64,000 nucleotides of DNA, from the NCBI RefSeq assembly GCF_900103475.1, contig NZ_FNHG01000015.1, forward strand, positions 1 through 64,000, written 5' to 3'. A model generated the notes under the pieces. That model saw nothing but the letters and a program-made list of their open reading frames with translations. It made no database searches and had not been told where the DNA came from. The translations under genes were made by a program, and so were the position numbers. This DNA is from Maricaulis salignorans (GTDB lineage Bacteria; Pseudomonadota; Alphaproteobacteria; Caulobacterales; Maricaulaceae). The first letter of the stretch is position 1, and each line of letters opens with the position of its first letter. Positions 48,473 to 58,562 of the stretch are shown here, in pieces.

Positions 48473-51184
48473 ATGAACCCGATGAATGTTGTCGTCGTAG
48501 AATCCCCTGCCAAAGCCAAGACCATCAATAAATATCTCGGCTCGGACTTTATCGTGCTCGCCAGTTTCGGCCATGTGCGCGATTTGCCGGCCAAGGATGG
48601 CTCGGTGAAACCGGACGAAGATTTCGCGATGATGTGGGAGGTCGACGCGGCCTCAGCCAAGCGCGTCAAGGCGATCGCCGACGCCCTCAAGGATTCCGAC
48701 CGTCTGATCCTCGCGACTGACCCGGATCGTGAAGGCGAAGCCATCTCCTGGCATTTGCTCGAAGCGCTGACCAAGCGCCGCGTCCTGAAGGATGTGAAGA
48801 TCGAGCGCGTGGCCTTCAACGCCATCACCAAACAGGCGGTGCTCGATGCGATGAAGCATCCGCGCGCTGTCGACATGGAATTGGTCAATGCCTATCTGGC
48901 CCGTCGGGCGCTCGACTATCTGGTCGGCTTCACCCTGTCCCCGGTGCTGTGGCGCAAACTGCCAGGCTCGCGTTCGGCCGGCCGGGTCCAGTCTGTCTCC
49001 TTGCGCCTGATCTGCGACCGCGAACTGGAAATCGAGAAATTCCGCTCCGAGGAATACTGGTCGGTTGATGCCGACATCGCCTCGGGCAGCGACACATTCC
49101 GCGCCCGCCTCGTCACCCATGACGGCAAGAAGCTGCAGAAAATGTCGCTCAAGGACCGCGCCATGGCCAATGCGGCCGTCGCTGCGATTGATGCGGCCAG
49201 ATTCACCATCAGCGCCGTCGAGGCCAAGCCGACGCGGCGCAATCCGCCGCCCCCCTTCACCACATCGACCCTGCAGCAGGAAGCCGCGCGCAAGCTCGGC
49301 TTCTCGGCAACGCGCACCATGCAGACGGCGCAGAAACTCTATGAAGGTGTCAATCTGGGCGGCGAGACCACCGGTCTCATTACCTATATGCGGACCGACG
49401 GCGTCTCGATCGATGGTGCCGCCATCAATCAGGCCCGCGATGTGATCTCACGCGAACATGGCGCGCTCTATGTACCGTCCGCGCCGCGCGTCTATGTGAC
49501 CAAGGCGAAGAATGCCCAGGAAGCTCACGAAGCCATCCGGCCGACCAGCTTCTCACGCCTGCCGGAATCCCTCAGCCTTGATGGCGACATGGCGCGCCTC
49601 TATCAGCTGATCTGGCGCCGTGCCATGGCCAGCCAGATGGAAAGCGCCCGATTCGAGCGCACCACGGTCGACATTACCAGTGCTGACCAGAAGACCGCCT
49701 TGCGCGCCGTTGGTTCGGTCCTGTTGTTCGACGGCTTCCTGGCCCTCTACCAGGAAGGCACGGATGACGAGGAAGACGAGGCCGAAGCCCGTCTGCCTAA
49801 AGTCGTTGCAGGCCGCGATGTCGGCATTGCCAAGACCCATGCCGACCAGCACTTCACCCAGCCGCCACCGCGCTTCACCGAAGCCTCGCTGGTCAAGCGG
49901 ATGGAAGAACTCGGCATTGGCCGCCCCTCGACCTATGCCTCAACGCTGCAGGTCCTGTCGGCACGCGAATATGTCCGCCTAGAGAAGAATCGTTTCTATC
50001 CCGAGGACAAGGGCCGGGTCGTCACCGCCTTCCTCGAGAATTTCTTCGCCCGCTATGTCGAATATGATTTCACCGCGGCGCTCGAGACCCAGCTCGACAA
50101 GGTCTCGGCCGGCGAGCTGGACTGGAAGCAATTGCTGCGCGACTTCTGGACCGATTTCCGTGCCGCCATCGACGATATCGGCGAGCTGCGCATTACCGCC
50201 GTGCTCGATGCACTGAACGACGCCCTGGCGCCGCACATCTTCCCGGAAAAGGAAGACGGCAGCGATCCGCGCCTCTGTCCGTCCTGCAAGGAAGGCACGC
50301 TGAGCCTGCGACTTGGCAAGTTCGGCGCTTTCCTAGGTTGTTCAAACCATCCCGATTGCAAGTTCACGCGCCAGATGAGCCCGAATGATGAGGGTGCCGG
50401 CGATAGCGATCGCGAGCTCACGCTCGATCCGGTCACCGGTTCGATGATCATGCTGAAGAATGGCCGTTTCGGCTGGTATCTCGAAATCCCCGGCGAGGAC
50501 GAAGATGCCAAACCCAAGCGCGCCTCCATCCCCAAGGGCTGGGATCCGCAGACCCTGAGCGATGAACAGGCGATCAAGCTGATCGCCCTGCCGCGCACCA
50601 TCGGTCCGCACCCGGAAGATGGCGAGCTGATCACCTCGAATATCGGGCGCTATGGCCCCTATGTTCATCATGGCAAGACCTACGCCAACATCCCCAATGT
50701 CGAGGATGTGTTCGATATCGGACTGAACCGGGCTGTCGCCGTGCTGGCCGACAAGAAGGCCGGCGGCGGGCGTCAGAATTCCGCCACGACGCTGAAGGAT
50801 CTCGGCGAGAATGATGGCAAGCCATTGCGGATCATGAGCGGCCGTTTCGGTCCCTATGTGAAGTATGAGAAGATCAATGCCACTCTGCCCAAGGGCACCG
50901 ATCCGGAAACGGTAACCGTCGAACAGGCCATGGAATGGGTCGAGGCGCGCGCCGCCAAGGGTGCCAAGCCGAAGAAGAAACCGGCCGCCAAGAAAAAGGC
51001 CCCGGCGAAAAAGCCGGCCGCAAAGAAAAAAGCCCCAGCCAAGAAGAAAGCCCCGGCCAAGGCGGCGGCTGACGACGAGGCTGACGGCGCTACCAAGACG
51101 GCTCCGGCCAAAAAGGCCGCAGCCAGGAAACCCGCCGCGAAAAAGCCGGCGGCGAAGAAACCAGCTGCCGGAAAGGCGGATTAA
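48473..51184 (+). CDS. topA: DNA topoisomerase I
   Basis: This 903-residue type IA enzyme relaxes negative supercoils. It has a Toprim domain with VVESPAKAKTI and TDPDREGEA, and the catalytic tyrosine Y305 in ITYMRTDG. A zinc finger has CPSCKEG and CSNHPDC, and repeated Topo_C_Rpt segments (LKNGRFGWYLE, SGRFGPYVKYE) follow. The last 75 residues are a KKPAAKK-type lysine/alanine tail, common in alphaproteobacteria, which should bind DNA non-specifically. An ATG at 48482 is an alternative start. rnr follows five bases later. Confidence 0.96.
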   Translation: MNPMNVVVVESPAKAKTINKYLGSDFIVLASFGHVRDLPAKDGSVKPDEDFAMMWEVDAASAKRVKAIADALKDSDRLILATDPDREGEAISWHLLEALTKRRVLKDVKIERVAFNAITKQAVLDAMKHPRAVDMELVNAYLARRALDYLVGFTLSPVLWRKLPGSRSAGRVQSVSLRLICDRELEIEKFRSEEYWSVDADIASGSDTFRARLVTHDGKKLQKMSLKDRAMANAAVAAIDAARFTISAVEAKPTRRNPPPPFTTSTLQQEAARKLGFSATRTMQTAQKLYEGVNLGGETTGLITYMRTDGVSIDGAAINQARDVISREHGALYVPSAPRVYVTKAKNAQEAHEAIRPTSFSRLPESLSLDGDMARLYQLIWRRAMASQMESARFERTTVDITSADQKTALRAVGSVLLFDGFLALYQEGTDDEEDEAEARLPKVVAGRDVGIAKTHADQHFTQPPPRFTEASLVKRMEELGIGRPSTYASTLQVLSAREYVRLEKNRFYPEDKGRVVTAFLENFFARYVEYDFTAALETQLDKVSAGELDWKQLLRDFWTDFRAAIDDIGELRITAVLDALNDALAPHIFPEKEDGSDPRLCPSCKEGTLSLRLGKFGAFLGCSNHPDCKFTRQMSPNDEGAGDSDRELTLDPVTGSMIMLKNGRFGWYLEIPGEDEDAKPKRASIPKGWDPQTLSDEQAIKLIALPRTIGPHPEDGELITSNIGRYGPYVHHGKTYANIPNVEDVFDIGLNRAVAVLADKKAGGGRQNSATTLKDLGENDGKPLRIMSGRFGPYVKYEKINATLPKGTDPETVTVEQAMEWVEARAAKGAKPKKKPAAKKKAPAKKPAAKKKAPAKKKAPAKAAADDEADGATKTAPAKKAAARKPAAKKPAAKKPAAGKAD

Positions 51185-51189
51185 TCGCG

Positions 51190-53448
51190 GTGAGCGACAA
51201 GGAACAGACTGCTTCCGGCTTCAGCCGGGAAACCCTGATCGAGGCCATCAAGCTTGGCGCCGGCAGTTTCGACAAGCGCGGCATTGCCCGCGCGCTCGGT
51301 CTCAAGACCGGTGAACAGAAACACCTGCTCAAACAGGCACTCGGCGGCCTTGAAGCCGAGGGCGTGATCCGGCGCGATGACCAGCGTAATTACGCCCTGG
51401 CCGGAGAACTGCCCGCCGTGTGCGTGGTCGAAATTACCGGCCGCGATATCGATGGCGAATTGCTGGCCCAGCCGGCCCGTGCCGAAGGCAAGGTGCCGCT
51501 CATCCGGCTTGCACCCGGCCAGGGGGCCGGCGGTCGCGGCGAAGCGGCGCTCGGGGTGGGTGACAAGGCCCTGGTGCGTCTGGCTGTCGATGATGAGGGC
51601 GGCTATGAAGCGCGCCTGATCCGCAAGCTCGGGCATTCGGTTCAGAAGATTCTCTGCGTCCTGCGCAAGCCCGCCAAGGGACCATACCGGCTGGTGCCGG
51701 TTGATCGCCGTTCGCGCCACGAGCTGGTGCCGGCCAAGGGCGAATCCGACAAGGCCAATGATGGCGAGCTGGTGGTGTGCGAACTCGCCAAGGAACGCCG
51801 CAACGGGCTGAAGACAGCGACGATTCTCGAAGTGCTCGGCGATGTCAATTCGCCCGGCGCCGGCAGCGTGATTGCGCTGCACTCGCATGGCGTGCCGATG
51901 GGCTTCGCTGACCAGGAAATGCGCGAAGCCGAAACCATCGCCTCGGCCAAACGGCAGGGCCGTGAAGATCTGCGCGACCTGCCCCTGCTGACTATCGATC
52001 CGGAAGACGCCAAGGACCATGACGATGCCGTCTGGGCCGCCGCCGACACCGATGCGAAGAATGAGGGCGGCTGGATCGTGATGGTCGCGATCGCCGATGT
52101 CGCCGCCTATGTGACGCCCGGCAGCGCGCTTGACCGCGGCGCCTTCAAGCGCGGCAATTCGGTCTATCTGCCCGACCGCGTCGTGCCGATGCTGCCCGAA
52201 CGCCTGTCCAATGATTTGTGCTCTTTGCGCGAGGGCGAGGAACGCCCCTGCCTCGCGGTCCGCATGGTGTTTGATCGCCATGGCAACAAGAAGAGCCACA
52301 AATTCCTGCGTGGCTGGATGAAGTCCGCCGCCAAGCTCTCCTATAATGATGCCCAGGCGGCGATAGACGGCAACGGCAATGCCAAGGCCAACGCCCTGCT
52401 CGACACGGTCCTGCGACCGCTCTGGAGCGCCTACGCCGCCCTGTGCGTGGCTCGCGCCAGACGCGAACCGCTGGAGATCGACTCGCCCGAACGGCGCGTC
52501 CAGGTCGGCGCTGACGGCAAGGTGACCGGAATTGAGCTGCGCGAGCGATTCGACGCCCACCGCCTGATCGAGGAATGCATGATCCAGGCGAATGTCTGTG
52601 CTGCGGAAACCCTGGAAGAGAGACGCGTGCCCCTGATCTACCGGGTGCATGAAGAGCCCTCGCGCGAGAAAATCGATGCGCTGGCGGACTATCTGCCCAA
52701 TGTCGGCCTGAAATGGACGCGTGGCGACAAGATCGCGACCAGCCGTTTCAATCACCTGCTCAAACAGGCCAAGGGCGGCGAGCATTATGAGACCGTCAAT
52801 GAGGTCGTTCTGCGCAGCCAGTCCCAGGCCGTCTATCACACCGTCAATCAGGGCCATTTCGGCCTGCATTTGCAACGCTATGCCCACTTCACCTCGCCGA
52901 TCCGGCGCTATGCCGACCTGACCGTGCACCGGGCCTTGATCCGCGCCCTCAATCTGGGTGATGACGGGCAGAGCGATGAAGAACGCAGCCGCCTGACCTC
53001 GATCGCCGAGGAGATCACCCAGCTGGAACGGCGCGCCATGGCCGCCGAACGCGATGCGGTTGACCGCTTTGTCGCGCTCTATCTGGCCGATCATGTCGGC
53101 GGCGAATTCCCCGGCCGTATCACCGGCGTGACGCGGTTTGGCGCCTTTGTCCGCCTCGCCGCCACCGGCGCCGACGGGCTGGTGCCGATCAGCCGTCTGG
53201 GCGAGGAGCGCTTCGTCCATGATGATCGCGCCCACGCCCTGATCGGCGAGCAGACGGGCGGACGCTACCGTCTCGGTATGATCGTCTCAGTGCGGATCGA
53301 GGAAGCCACGCCGATTACCGGTGGCCTGCTGCTGGACATGGTCACCGAGGCCGAGCCCGGCCCGCGGCCCAAGCGTGGCACTGGCCGCAGCGCTCCGGCC
53401 GCCGGTCGCACCGGCGGACGGCCCTGGAAAAAGGGCAAACGGCGGTGA
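51190..53448 (+). CDS. rnr: Ribonuclease R
   Basis: This 752-residue 3'-5' exoribonuclease degrades structured RNA. An N-terminal winged-helix and cold-shock domains are followed by the RNB catalytic domain with DPEDAKDHDDAVWA (metal-binding aspartates) and HFTSPIRRYADLTVHR. An S1 domain (ITGVTRFGAFVRL) and a short basic tail end it. The start is a GTG at 51190, close behind topA. Its end overlaps the NUDIX gene by four bases. Confidence 0.95.
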   Translation: MSDKEQTASGFSRETLIEAIKLGAGSFDKRGIARALGLKTGEQKHLLKQALGGLEAEGVIRRDDQRNYALAGELPAVCVVEITGRDIDGELLAQPARAEGKVPLIRLAPGQGAGGRGEAALGVGDKALVRLAVDDEGGYEARLIRKLGHSVQKILCVLRKPAKGPYRLVPVDRRSRHELVPAKGESDKANDGELVVCELAKERRNGLKTATILEVLGDVNSPGAGSVIALHSHGVPMGFADQEMREAETIASAKRQGREDLRDLPLLTIDPEDAKDHDDAVWAAADTDAKNEGGWIVMVAIADVAAYVTPGSALDRGAFKRGNSVYLPDRVVPMLPERLSNDLCSLREGEERPCLAVRMVFDRHGNKKSHKFLRGWMKSAAKLSYNDAQAAIDGNGNAKANALLDTVLRPLWSAYAALCVARARREPLEIDSPERRVQVGADGKVTGIELRERFDAHRLIEECMIQANVCAAETLEERRVPLIYRVHEEPSREKIDALADYLPNVGLKWTRGDKIATSRFNHLLKQAKGGEHYETVNEVVLRSQSQAVYHTVNQGHFGLHLQRYAHFTSPIRRYADLTVHRALIRALNLGDDGQSDEERSRLTSIAEEITQLERRAMAAERDAVDRFVALYLADHVGGEFPGRITGVTRFGAFVRLAATGADGLVPISRLGEERFVHDDRAHALIGEQTGGRYRLGMIVSVRIEEATPITGGLLLDMVTEAEPGPRPKRGTGRSAPAAGRTGGRPWKKGKRR

Positions 53449-54125
53449 GTGACGAGACCCGCAAACCGGCCACCAAGGCGCTGCGCCCTCGTCTGGCCGC
53501 CTCGCTGATCCTGACCCGCGGCAGCCGGCAGACGACCGAAGTCCTTATGGGACGGCGTTCGGCGCGCCATGTCTTCATGCCGAACAAATACGTGTTTCCG
53601 GGCGGACGCGTCGACCGCGCGGATCTGACGGCACCGCTGGCGCAGGATCTGCCCTCCGACATTCTGGCCGTGATGAGCCGGGTCCTGCCGGAACGCCGCG
53701 CGCGCGCTGCAGCGATCGCGGCGGTGCGCGAAACGGCTGAGGAAACAGGCCTTCTGATCGGCCGGCAAGGATCATTCCGCTCGCGCCACGGCAATTGGGC
53801 GCCATTCCGGGCCGCGGGCGTGGTGCCGGATCTGTCGGCCTTGCGCCTGATCACCCGGGCGGTAACGCCGCCGGGCCGGTCACGGCGTTTCGACACCTGG
53901 TTTTTTACCGCGAATGCCGACGCGCTGTGCGATGACCGGGCACCGGAGCCGAGTTCCGAGCTTGAGGATGTGCAATGGGTGCCGCTGGACCAGGCCCGCA
54001 CACTCGACCTGCCCATGGTGACGCATTTCGTGCTCGATGAGCTGGGCCGCGTCCTGCCGCCCTCACCTCAGCCAACCCGCTGGATTCGTGACGTTCGCGG
54101 CAAAATGGCGATCGAGACTCTGTGA
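53445..54125 (+). CDS. NUDIX hydrolase
   Basis: This 226-residue protein has the GTG start overlapping the rnr stop. The NUDIX box core RETAEETGL is present, preceded at a distance by YVFPGGRVDRADL. About 40 residues are inserted between the glycine strand and the helix, as in the longer coenzyme-A or NUDT19-like NUDIX branch. The substrate cannot be assigned. It is consistently placed after rnr in alphaproteobacteria. Confidence 0.85.
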   Translation: MSDETRKPATKALRPRLAASLILTRGSRQTTEVLMGRRSARHVFMPNKYVFPGGRVDRADLTAPLAQDLPSDILAVMSRVLPERRARAAAIAAVRETAEETGLLIGRQGSFRSRHGNWAPFRAAGVVPDLSALRLITRAVTPPGRSRRFDTWFFTANADALCDDRAPEPSSELEDVQWVPLDQARTLDLPMVTHFVLDELGRVLPPSPQPTRWIRDVRGKMAIETL

Positions 54126-54182
54126 CCGGCCCAGGTGCAGAAATCCACTGACGCACGATCCGGGCCTGCCTATAGCTGAGCC

Positions 54183-55361
54183 ATGATTACGCTTCTCAAC
54201 GCCCCGCAATACGCCAATAATCGCGCCCTGTTCGCCGCCATCAGTTGTGCGGCGGTGTGCGGTATCATATTTGGCCTGTCCATCCCGTTGATTTCATTGC
54301 GGCTGGAATTCATGACCGGCTCCGGTCTGGTGGTTGGATTGAATGGCGCTGCGCTCGCCATATCAACCCTGGTGATGGCGCCTCTCGTGCCCCGACTGAT
54401 GGCGATGGCGCCGGCGCGGACGCTCCTGATCGGCTCGCTCGTCCTGTCGGCCGCCGTTTTCCTGTTATTCCCGATCCTGCCCTCCGTGGTTCCCTGGTTC
54501 ATCCTTCGCTTTGTCGTTGGATGCTTCATCACGGTCGTCTTTGTCGTCTCCGAAACCTGGATCAACCAGATCGTGACACCGGAACGCCGGGCCTTCATGC
54601 TCGGCGTTTACGGCACCGCGTTAGCCGGCGGTTTCGGTATTGGTGGCTTGCTGTTCGCCGTCTTCAGCACGGCTGAAGTCTTGCCGTTCTATCTTGCCAG
54701 CGGGATATTCCTGCTCGGCATCATCCCCGTCGCCCTGCTCAATGGCCCTCAGGCCACCGCCCCGGCGCATGAAGACTCTTCAATGAGGGCGATCCTCGCC
54801 GCGGCCGGATCGGCGCCTGCGGCCATTCTGGCGGGCCTCGCCTTCGGCGCGATCGAAACCCTGACCTTCTCCATGCTGCCGGTCTATGCCGAGCGCATCG
54901 CGATCGATCATACCTCGATCGGGGTGATGGTGTTTGCGGTCGCGATGGGCGTCCTGGTATTCCAGATTCCGCTGGGCTGGATCGCTGACCGCACCGGGCG
55001 CCGCAACACCCTGCTGGGAGTAGCCCTGGTGGCCACGCTCGGGCCACTGCTTGTCTGGGTCGCCGGAACGCGGATCGGCTTGCTCGTGCCGATCCTCTTC
55101 ATCCAGTCGGGCGTCGCCAGCGGACTCTATTCCGTGGGCCTGTCCCTGCTCGGAGAACGTTTTACCGGTGGACGCATCGCAGCGGCCAATGCGGCGTTCA
55201 TTTTCGCCTATGGGCTGGGGTCTCTGCTGTCGCCACCGGCTGCCGGCCTGGCGATGGACGGCTTTGGCCCGGCCGGCCTGGTGGTCGTTCTGGCAGCGAG
55301 CGCGGGCGCGTATCTGCTCTTCCTCGCCGTGACACACCTGAAAGCGGCGCGCCGCAGTTGA
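54183..55361 (+). CDS. MFS transporter
   Basis: This 392-residue permease has twelve predicted membrane helices. The MFS loop motif GWIADRTGRRN falls between helices 8 and 9, and the helix 4-5 segment is RFVVGCFITVVFVVSETWIN. It resembles the YcaD-like MFS branch. Substrate unknown. It lies between the NUDIX gene and rpmG, where alphaproteobacteria often have no gene, so it may be an insertion. Confidence 0.85.
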   Translation: MITLLNAPQYANNRALFAAISCAAVCGIIFGLSIPLISLRLEFMTGSGLVVGLNGAALAISTLVMAPLVPRLMAMAPARTLLIGSLVLSAAVFLLFPILPSVVPWFILRFVVGCFITVVFVVSETWINQIVTPERRAFMLGVYGTALAGGFGIGGLLFAVFSTAEVLPFYLASGIFLLGIIPVALLNGPQATAPAHEDSSMRAILAAAGSAPAAILAGLAFGAIETLTFSMLPVYAERIAIDHTSIGVMVFAVAMGVLVFQIPLGWIADRTGRRNTLLGVALVATLGPLLVWVAGTRIGLLVPILFIQSGVASGLYSVGLSLLGERFTGGRIAAANAAFIFAYGLGSLLSPPAAGLAMDGFGPAGLVVVLAASAGAYLLFLAVTHLKAARRS

Positions 55362-55444
55362 CACCTGCTGCGCCTTGCGTATGTTCGCGCGCTCTCGCGA
55401 CGGCATGGGGCCGAGCGCGCGCGCAGCATCAGGACGACTGAGCC

Positions 55445-55612
55445 ATGGCGAAACCTACTACCATCAAGATCCGCCTGAACTCCACGGCTGGCACGGGTTA
55501 TTTCTACGTGACCAAGAAGAATGCGCGCACCATGACCGAAAAGCTCGTGCTCAAAAAGTACGACCCGGTCGCCCGCAAGCACGTCGAATTCAAAGAAGGC
55601 AAAATCAAGTAA
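55445..55612 (+). CDS. rpmG: 50S ribosomal protein L33, cysteine-free form
   Basis: This is a 55-residue ribosomal protein, shorter than most gene-finding cut-offs. It has [20 protein letters not shown], then [18 protein letters not shown] and ends FKEGKIK. It has no cysteine at all, so it is the zinc-independent type. The start is the ATG at 55445. It follows topA-rnr-NUDIX as in related bacteria. Confidence 0.95.
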   Translation: MAKPTTIKIRLNSTAGTGYFYVTKKNARTMTEKLVLKKYDPVARKHVEFKEGKIK

Positions 55613-55639
55613 GACGGTTTTCCGTCTGACTTGCCAAGC

Positions 55640-55680
55640 GTAGATCAGGCTGCAGCACACGCTGCGGCCTTCTACGTGTT
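55640..55680 (+). terminator. Probable terminator of rpmG
   Basis: GTAG...AGGCTGCAGC pairs with GCTGCGGCCT...CTAC around ACAC, with one G-T wobble, followed by GTGTTTT. It lies 27 bases after the rpmG stop. Confidence 0.5.
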
Positions 55681-55723
55681 TTGGCTATCAGGAAAGAGCT
55701 GGGTCAGCTCTGACCAACCCCGG

Positions 55724-57088
55724 TCAGGCCGCAGCGCTATGCGCTGCCTCGACGCGATTGCGCCCTTCATCCTTGGCGAGATAGAGCGCTTCATCGGCCC
55801 GGCGCAGCAGCGATTCGGCGCTCTCACCATCCTCGGCCTGGGCACAGCCAATACTGACCGTGACACAGGCTGAACGTCCATCGCCGAGATCAAAGGGTTC
55901 CGATGCAATGGACGCCCGCAGGCGCTCCGATGCGCCCCGGGCCTCGGCCAGCCCGGCTCCCGGCATAACAATCACGAATTCCTCGCCGCCATAACGGGCC
56001 GCCAGATCGAGCGCCCGCAAGTCGCGTTGCACCCGTTCGGCAAAGCCGCGCAGCACGTAATCGCCGCCTTCATGGCCATACCGGTCATTGATACTCTTGA
56101 AGTGATCAATATCGGCGATCAGCAGGGAGACCGGCGCCCCGCCATTATTGGAGCTCTCCATCGCCTGATGCAGGCGGGAGGCGATATAGCGGCGATTATG
56201 CAGCCCGGTCAGCGGATCGGTGATCGCCATTTCCAGGCTCTCATCGAGCTGGGTGCGCAATCGATCCGCATAGCGCTTGCGCCGCAACTGGGTGCTCACG
56301 CGTGCCATCATCTCGCCGGCATCAACCGGGCGATGGATAATATCGTTCACGCCCAGGTCGAGGGCACGTACGGCGCTCGGCGTATCGCCGGGATTGATCA
56401 CGGCCAGAATCGGCAATTGACGCGTCGCGGCATCGGCGCGGATGCGGGCGCAAAGACGCAGTCCGTCAAATCCGGGACTGGTCAGATCAACGATCAGGAG
56501 ATCGGCATTGCTCCGCGCCGCCTCGAGCCCCGTCACCGGGTCGGTCTCGACCTGGGTACGAACCTGGGCCGGCATGGCGGCGGCATAGCGCGTCGCGGCC
56601 CGCGGATCGCCGCTGATCACCACAGCCCGGGCAACGGAGTCCAGATCGCCAATCGGCTCGGACATGACATAGCTCAGCGCATCGCTTGATTCGCGGTGAC
56701 GCAATTCGTCGAGCACGGTCTTGAGACGCAGCAGCGAGCGGACGCGGGCGAACAGGGTGACATCATCAATCGGCTTGGTGAGAAAATCATCGGCGCCCGA
56801 TTCCAGGCCCCGGATACGGTCTTCGCGCTGATCGAGCGCGGTCACCATCACAACAGGGATATGCCGGGTACGCGGCTCGTCCTTCAGAAGCCGGCAGGTC
56901 TCATAGCCATCCATGCCGGGCATCATGACGTCGAGCAGAATCAGATCGGGTTGTTCAAGCTTGGCCGCTTCGATGGCAGCAAATCCGTCAACGGCCGTAC
57001 AGACGTCGAAATACTCGGCCTGCAGCTTGGCCTCAAGCAGCCGGACATTGGCCGGCTGGTCATCAACAACCAGGATTCGCGCGCTCAT
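55724..57088 (-). CDS. pleD: Response regulator PleD, diguanylate cyclase
   Basis: This 454-residue protein has the PleD layout REC-REC-GGDEF. The phospho-acceptor is D53 in LLDVMMPGMDG. The second receiver is degenerate but keeps LIVDLTSPGFDG. The cyclase has RYGGEEF, with the inhibitory I-site RALD five residues before it. In Caulobacter, PleD is activated by phosphorylation and dimerisation and drives the swarmer-to-stalked change. divK lies just upstream on the same strand, 11 bases away, as in Caulobacter. Confidence 0.94.
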   Translation of the reverse strand: MSARILVVDDQPANVRLLEAKLQAEYFDVCTAVDGFAAIEAAKLEQPDLILLDVMMPGMDGYETCRLLKDEPRTRHIPVVMVTALDQREDRIRGLESGADDFLTKPIDDVTLFARVRSLLRLKTVLDELRHRESSDALSYVMSEPIGDLDSVARAVVISGDPRAATRYAAAMPAQVRTQVETDPVTGLEAARSNADLLIVDLTSPGFDGLRLCARIRADAATRQLPILAVINPGDTPSAVRALDLGVNDIIHRPVDAGEMMARVSTQLRRKRYADRLRTQLDESLEMAITDPLTGLHNRRYIASRLHQAMESSNNGGAPVSLLIADIDHFKSINDRYGHEGGDYVLRGFAERVQRDLRALDLAARYGGEEFVIVMPGAGLAEARGASERLRASIASEPFDLGDGRSACVTVSIGCAQAEDGESAESLLRRADEALYLAKDEGRNRVEAAHSAAA

Positions 57089-57099
57089 CGCATCGACCC

Positions 57100-57465
57100 C
57101 TAATCGAGAAAGTGTCGGACGGTTTCGATGAAAGTGGTGACCGTAATCGGCTTCGAGAGATAGGCCTCGCAGCCCCCCTGACGAATCCGCTCCTCATCCC
57201 CCTTCATCGCGAACGCGGTCACTGCCACAATCGGGATCGAGCACAAGGTCTCGTCATCCTTCAGCCATTTGGTCACTTCAAGGCCGGACACTTCCGGCAA
57301 TTGAATATCCATCAGGATGAGATCGGGCAGATGTTCACGGGCCATTTCCATGGCCTTGAAGCCGTCCTTGGTCTGCAAGGTCTCATAGCCATGAGCCTCG
57401 AGCAGATCGTTGAACAGCTTCATGTTCAGCTCGTTGTCTTCGACAATCAGGACCTTTTTGGGCAT
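57100..57465 (-). CDS. divK: Single-domain response regulator DivK
   Basis: This 121-residue stand-alone receiver starts at 57465 with [20 protein letters not shown], which puts the phospho-acceptor at D53, as in Caulobacter DivK. KPITV carries the conserved lysine. DivK links the DivJ/PleC kinases to DivL-CckA and so to CtrA. An ATG four codons earlier (57477) is also possible. It is co-transcribed with pleD. Confidence 0.94.
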   Translation of the reverse strand: MPKKVLIVEDNELNMKLFNDLLEAHGYETLQTKDGFKAMEMAREHLPDLILMDIQLPEVSGLEVTKWLKDDETLCSIPIVAVTAFAMKGDEERIRQGGCEAYLSKPITVTTFIETVRHFLD

Positions 57466-57656
57466 GACCTGCAGCATGTCGATGACGCGCTTCCCGTTGT
57501 TTGAGCGCTTGTACCGCGCCTGTTGAACCCCATCCGCACTAAACCCGATCTTCCTTAACCAACAATGAGTCAGCCGCCACTTTCATCGCCAAAAGGAACA
57601 AGATAAGAACAAATATCGGCATGGGTAGTATATCGGCACCGGAAAGCGGCGAAAGC

Positions 57657-58562
57657 ATGATTCGAATCGGCATCGATCTGGGCGGCACGAAAATCGAGGC
57701 CATCGCGATGGACCCGGCCGGCGCCATCATTGATCGCCGCCGCATCCCGGCCCCGCAAACCTATCGCGGCTGCCTCGAGGCGATAACCGGTCTGGTGGCG
57801 GCAATCGAGCGCGCGCATGGCGGCGGCTGCCGCATCGGCATCGGTCATCCCGGCTCGATCAGCCCGGCCACGGGCCTGATGCGTAATGCCAATTCGACCT
57901 GGCTCAATGGCGAGCCCTTTGCCGGCGACGTCGAGACAGCACTCAACCGGCCGGTGCGTCTGGCCAATGATGCCGATTGCTTCACCCTCTCGGAAGCCGT
58001 CGATGGCGCGGGCGAAGGCGCGGGCATCGTGTTCGGAATCATCCTCGGGACCGGGGTTGGCGGCGGCATCGCCATCGACGGAAAATTATTGCGCGGCGCT
58101 CAGGGGATTGCCGGCGAATGGGGCCACAACCCCCTGCCCTGGCCAAACGAATCAGATCAGCCGTCGGCGGCCTGCTGGTGCGGCCAGTCGAACTGCCATG
58201 AAACCTGGCTGTCCGGGCCGGGCATGGCGCGCGATCATGCCAGCCGCAATGGCGGCGATCTGGATGCGGCTGAGATATTCGCCGCTGCCGGGACGGGCGA
58301 CACCGCCGCCCGGCACAGCGTCGCGCTGCATAGCGACCGGCTCGCCCGCGGCATTGCCAGCGTGCTCAATATTCTTGATGCCGATGTGGTCGTACTCGGC
58401 GGCGGTGTCTCCAACGCGCCAGGCCTGGCGCAGCGGGCAGCGGCCGGGCTGCCGGCCTATCTGTTCTCCGACACCATACGCACCCGAATCGTAACGCACC
58501 GCCATGGCGACAGCTCCGGCGTGCGCGGAGCGGCCTGGCTATGGCCAGCTGAGGCTCCATGA
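57657..58562 (+). CDS. ROK family sugar kinase (fructokinase-like)
   Basis: This 301-residue kinase has DLGGTKIEAIA (phosphate loop), GHPGSISP and LGTGVGGGIAI. Its zinc motif is CWCGQSNCHETWLSGPG, and the second ATP segment is VVLGGGVSNA. Fructose or mannose are the likeliest substrates for this subgroup. I chose the start at 57657 because MIRIGIDLGG is the normal N-terminus. It diverges from divK and overlaps dinB by four bases. Confidence 0.88.
   Translation: MIRIGIDLGGTKIEAIAMDPAGAIIDRRRIPAPQTYRGCLEAITGLVAAIERAHGGGCRIGIGHPGSISPATGLMRNANSTWLNGEPFAGDVETALNRPVRLANDADCFTLSEAVDGAGEGAGIVFGIILGTGVGGGIAIDGKLLRGAQGIAGEWGHNPLPWPNESDQPSAACWCGQSNCHETWLSGPGMARDHASRNGGDLDAAEIFAAAGTGDTAARHSVALHSDRLARGIASVLNILDADVVVLGGGVSNAPGLAQRAAAGLPAYLFSDTIRTRIVTHRHGDSSGVRGAAWLWPAEAP

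Noticed and set aside
51181-53235. Minus-strand frame of about 680 codons opposite rnr
   Set aside because: Antisense shadow of RNase R, which has all catalytic motifs.
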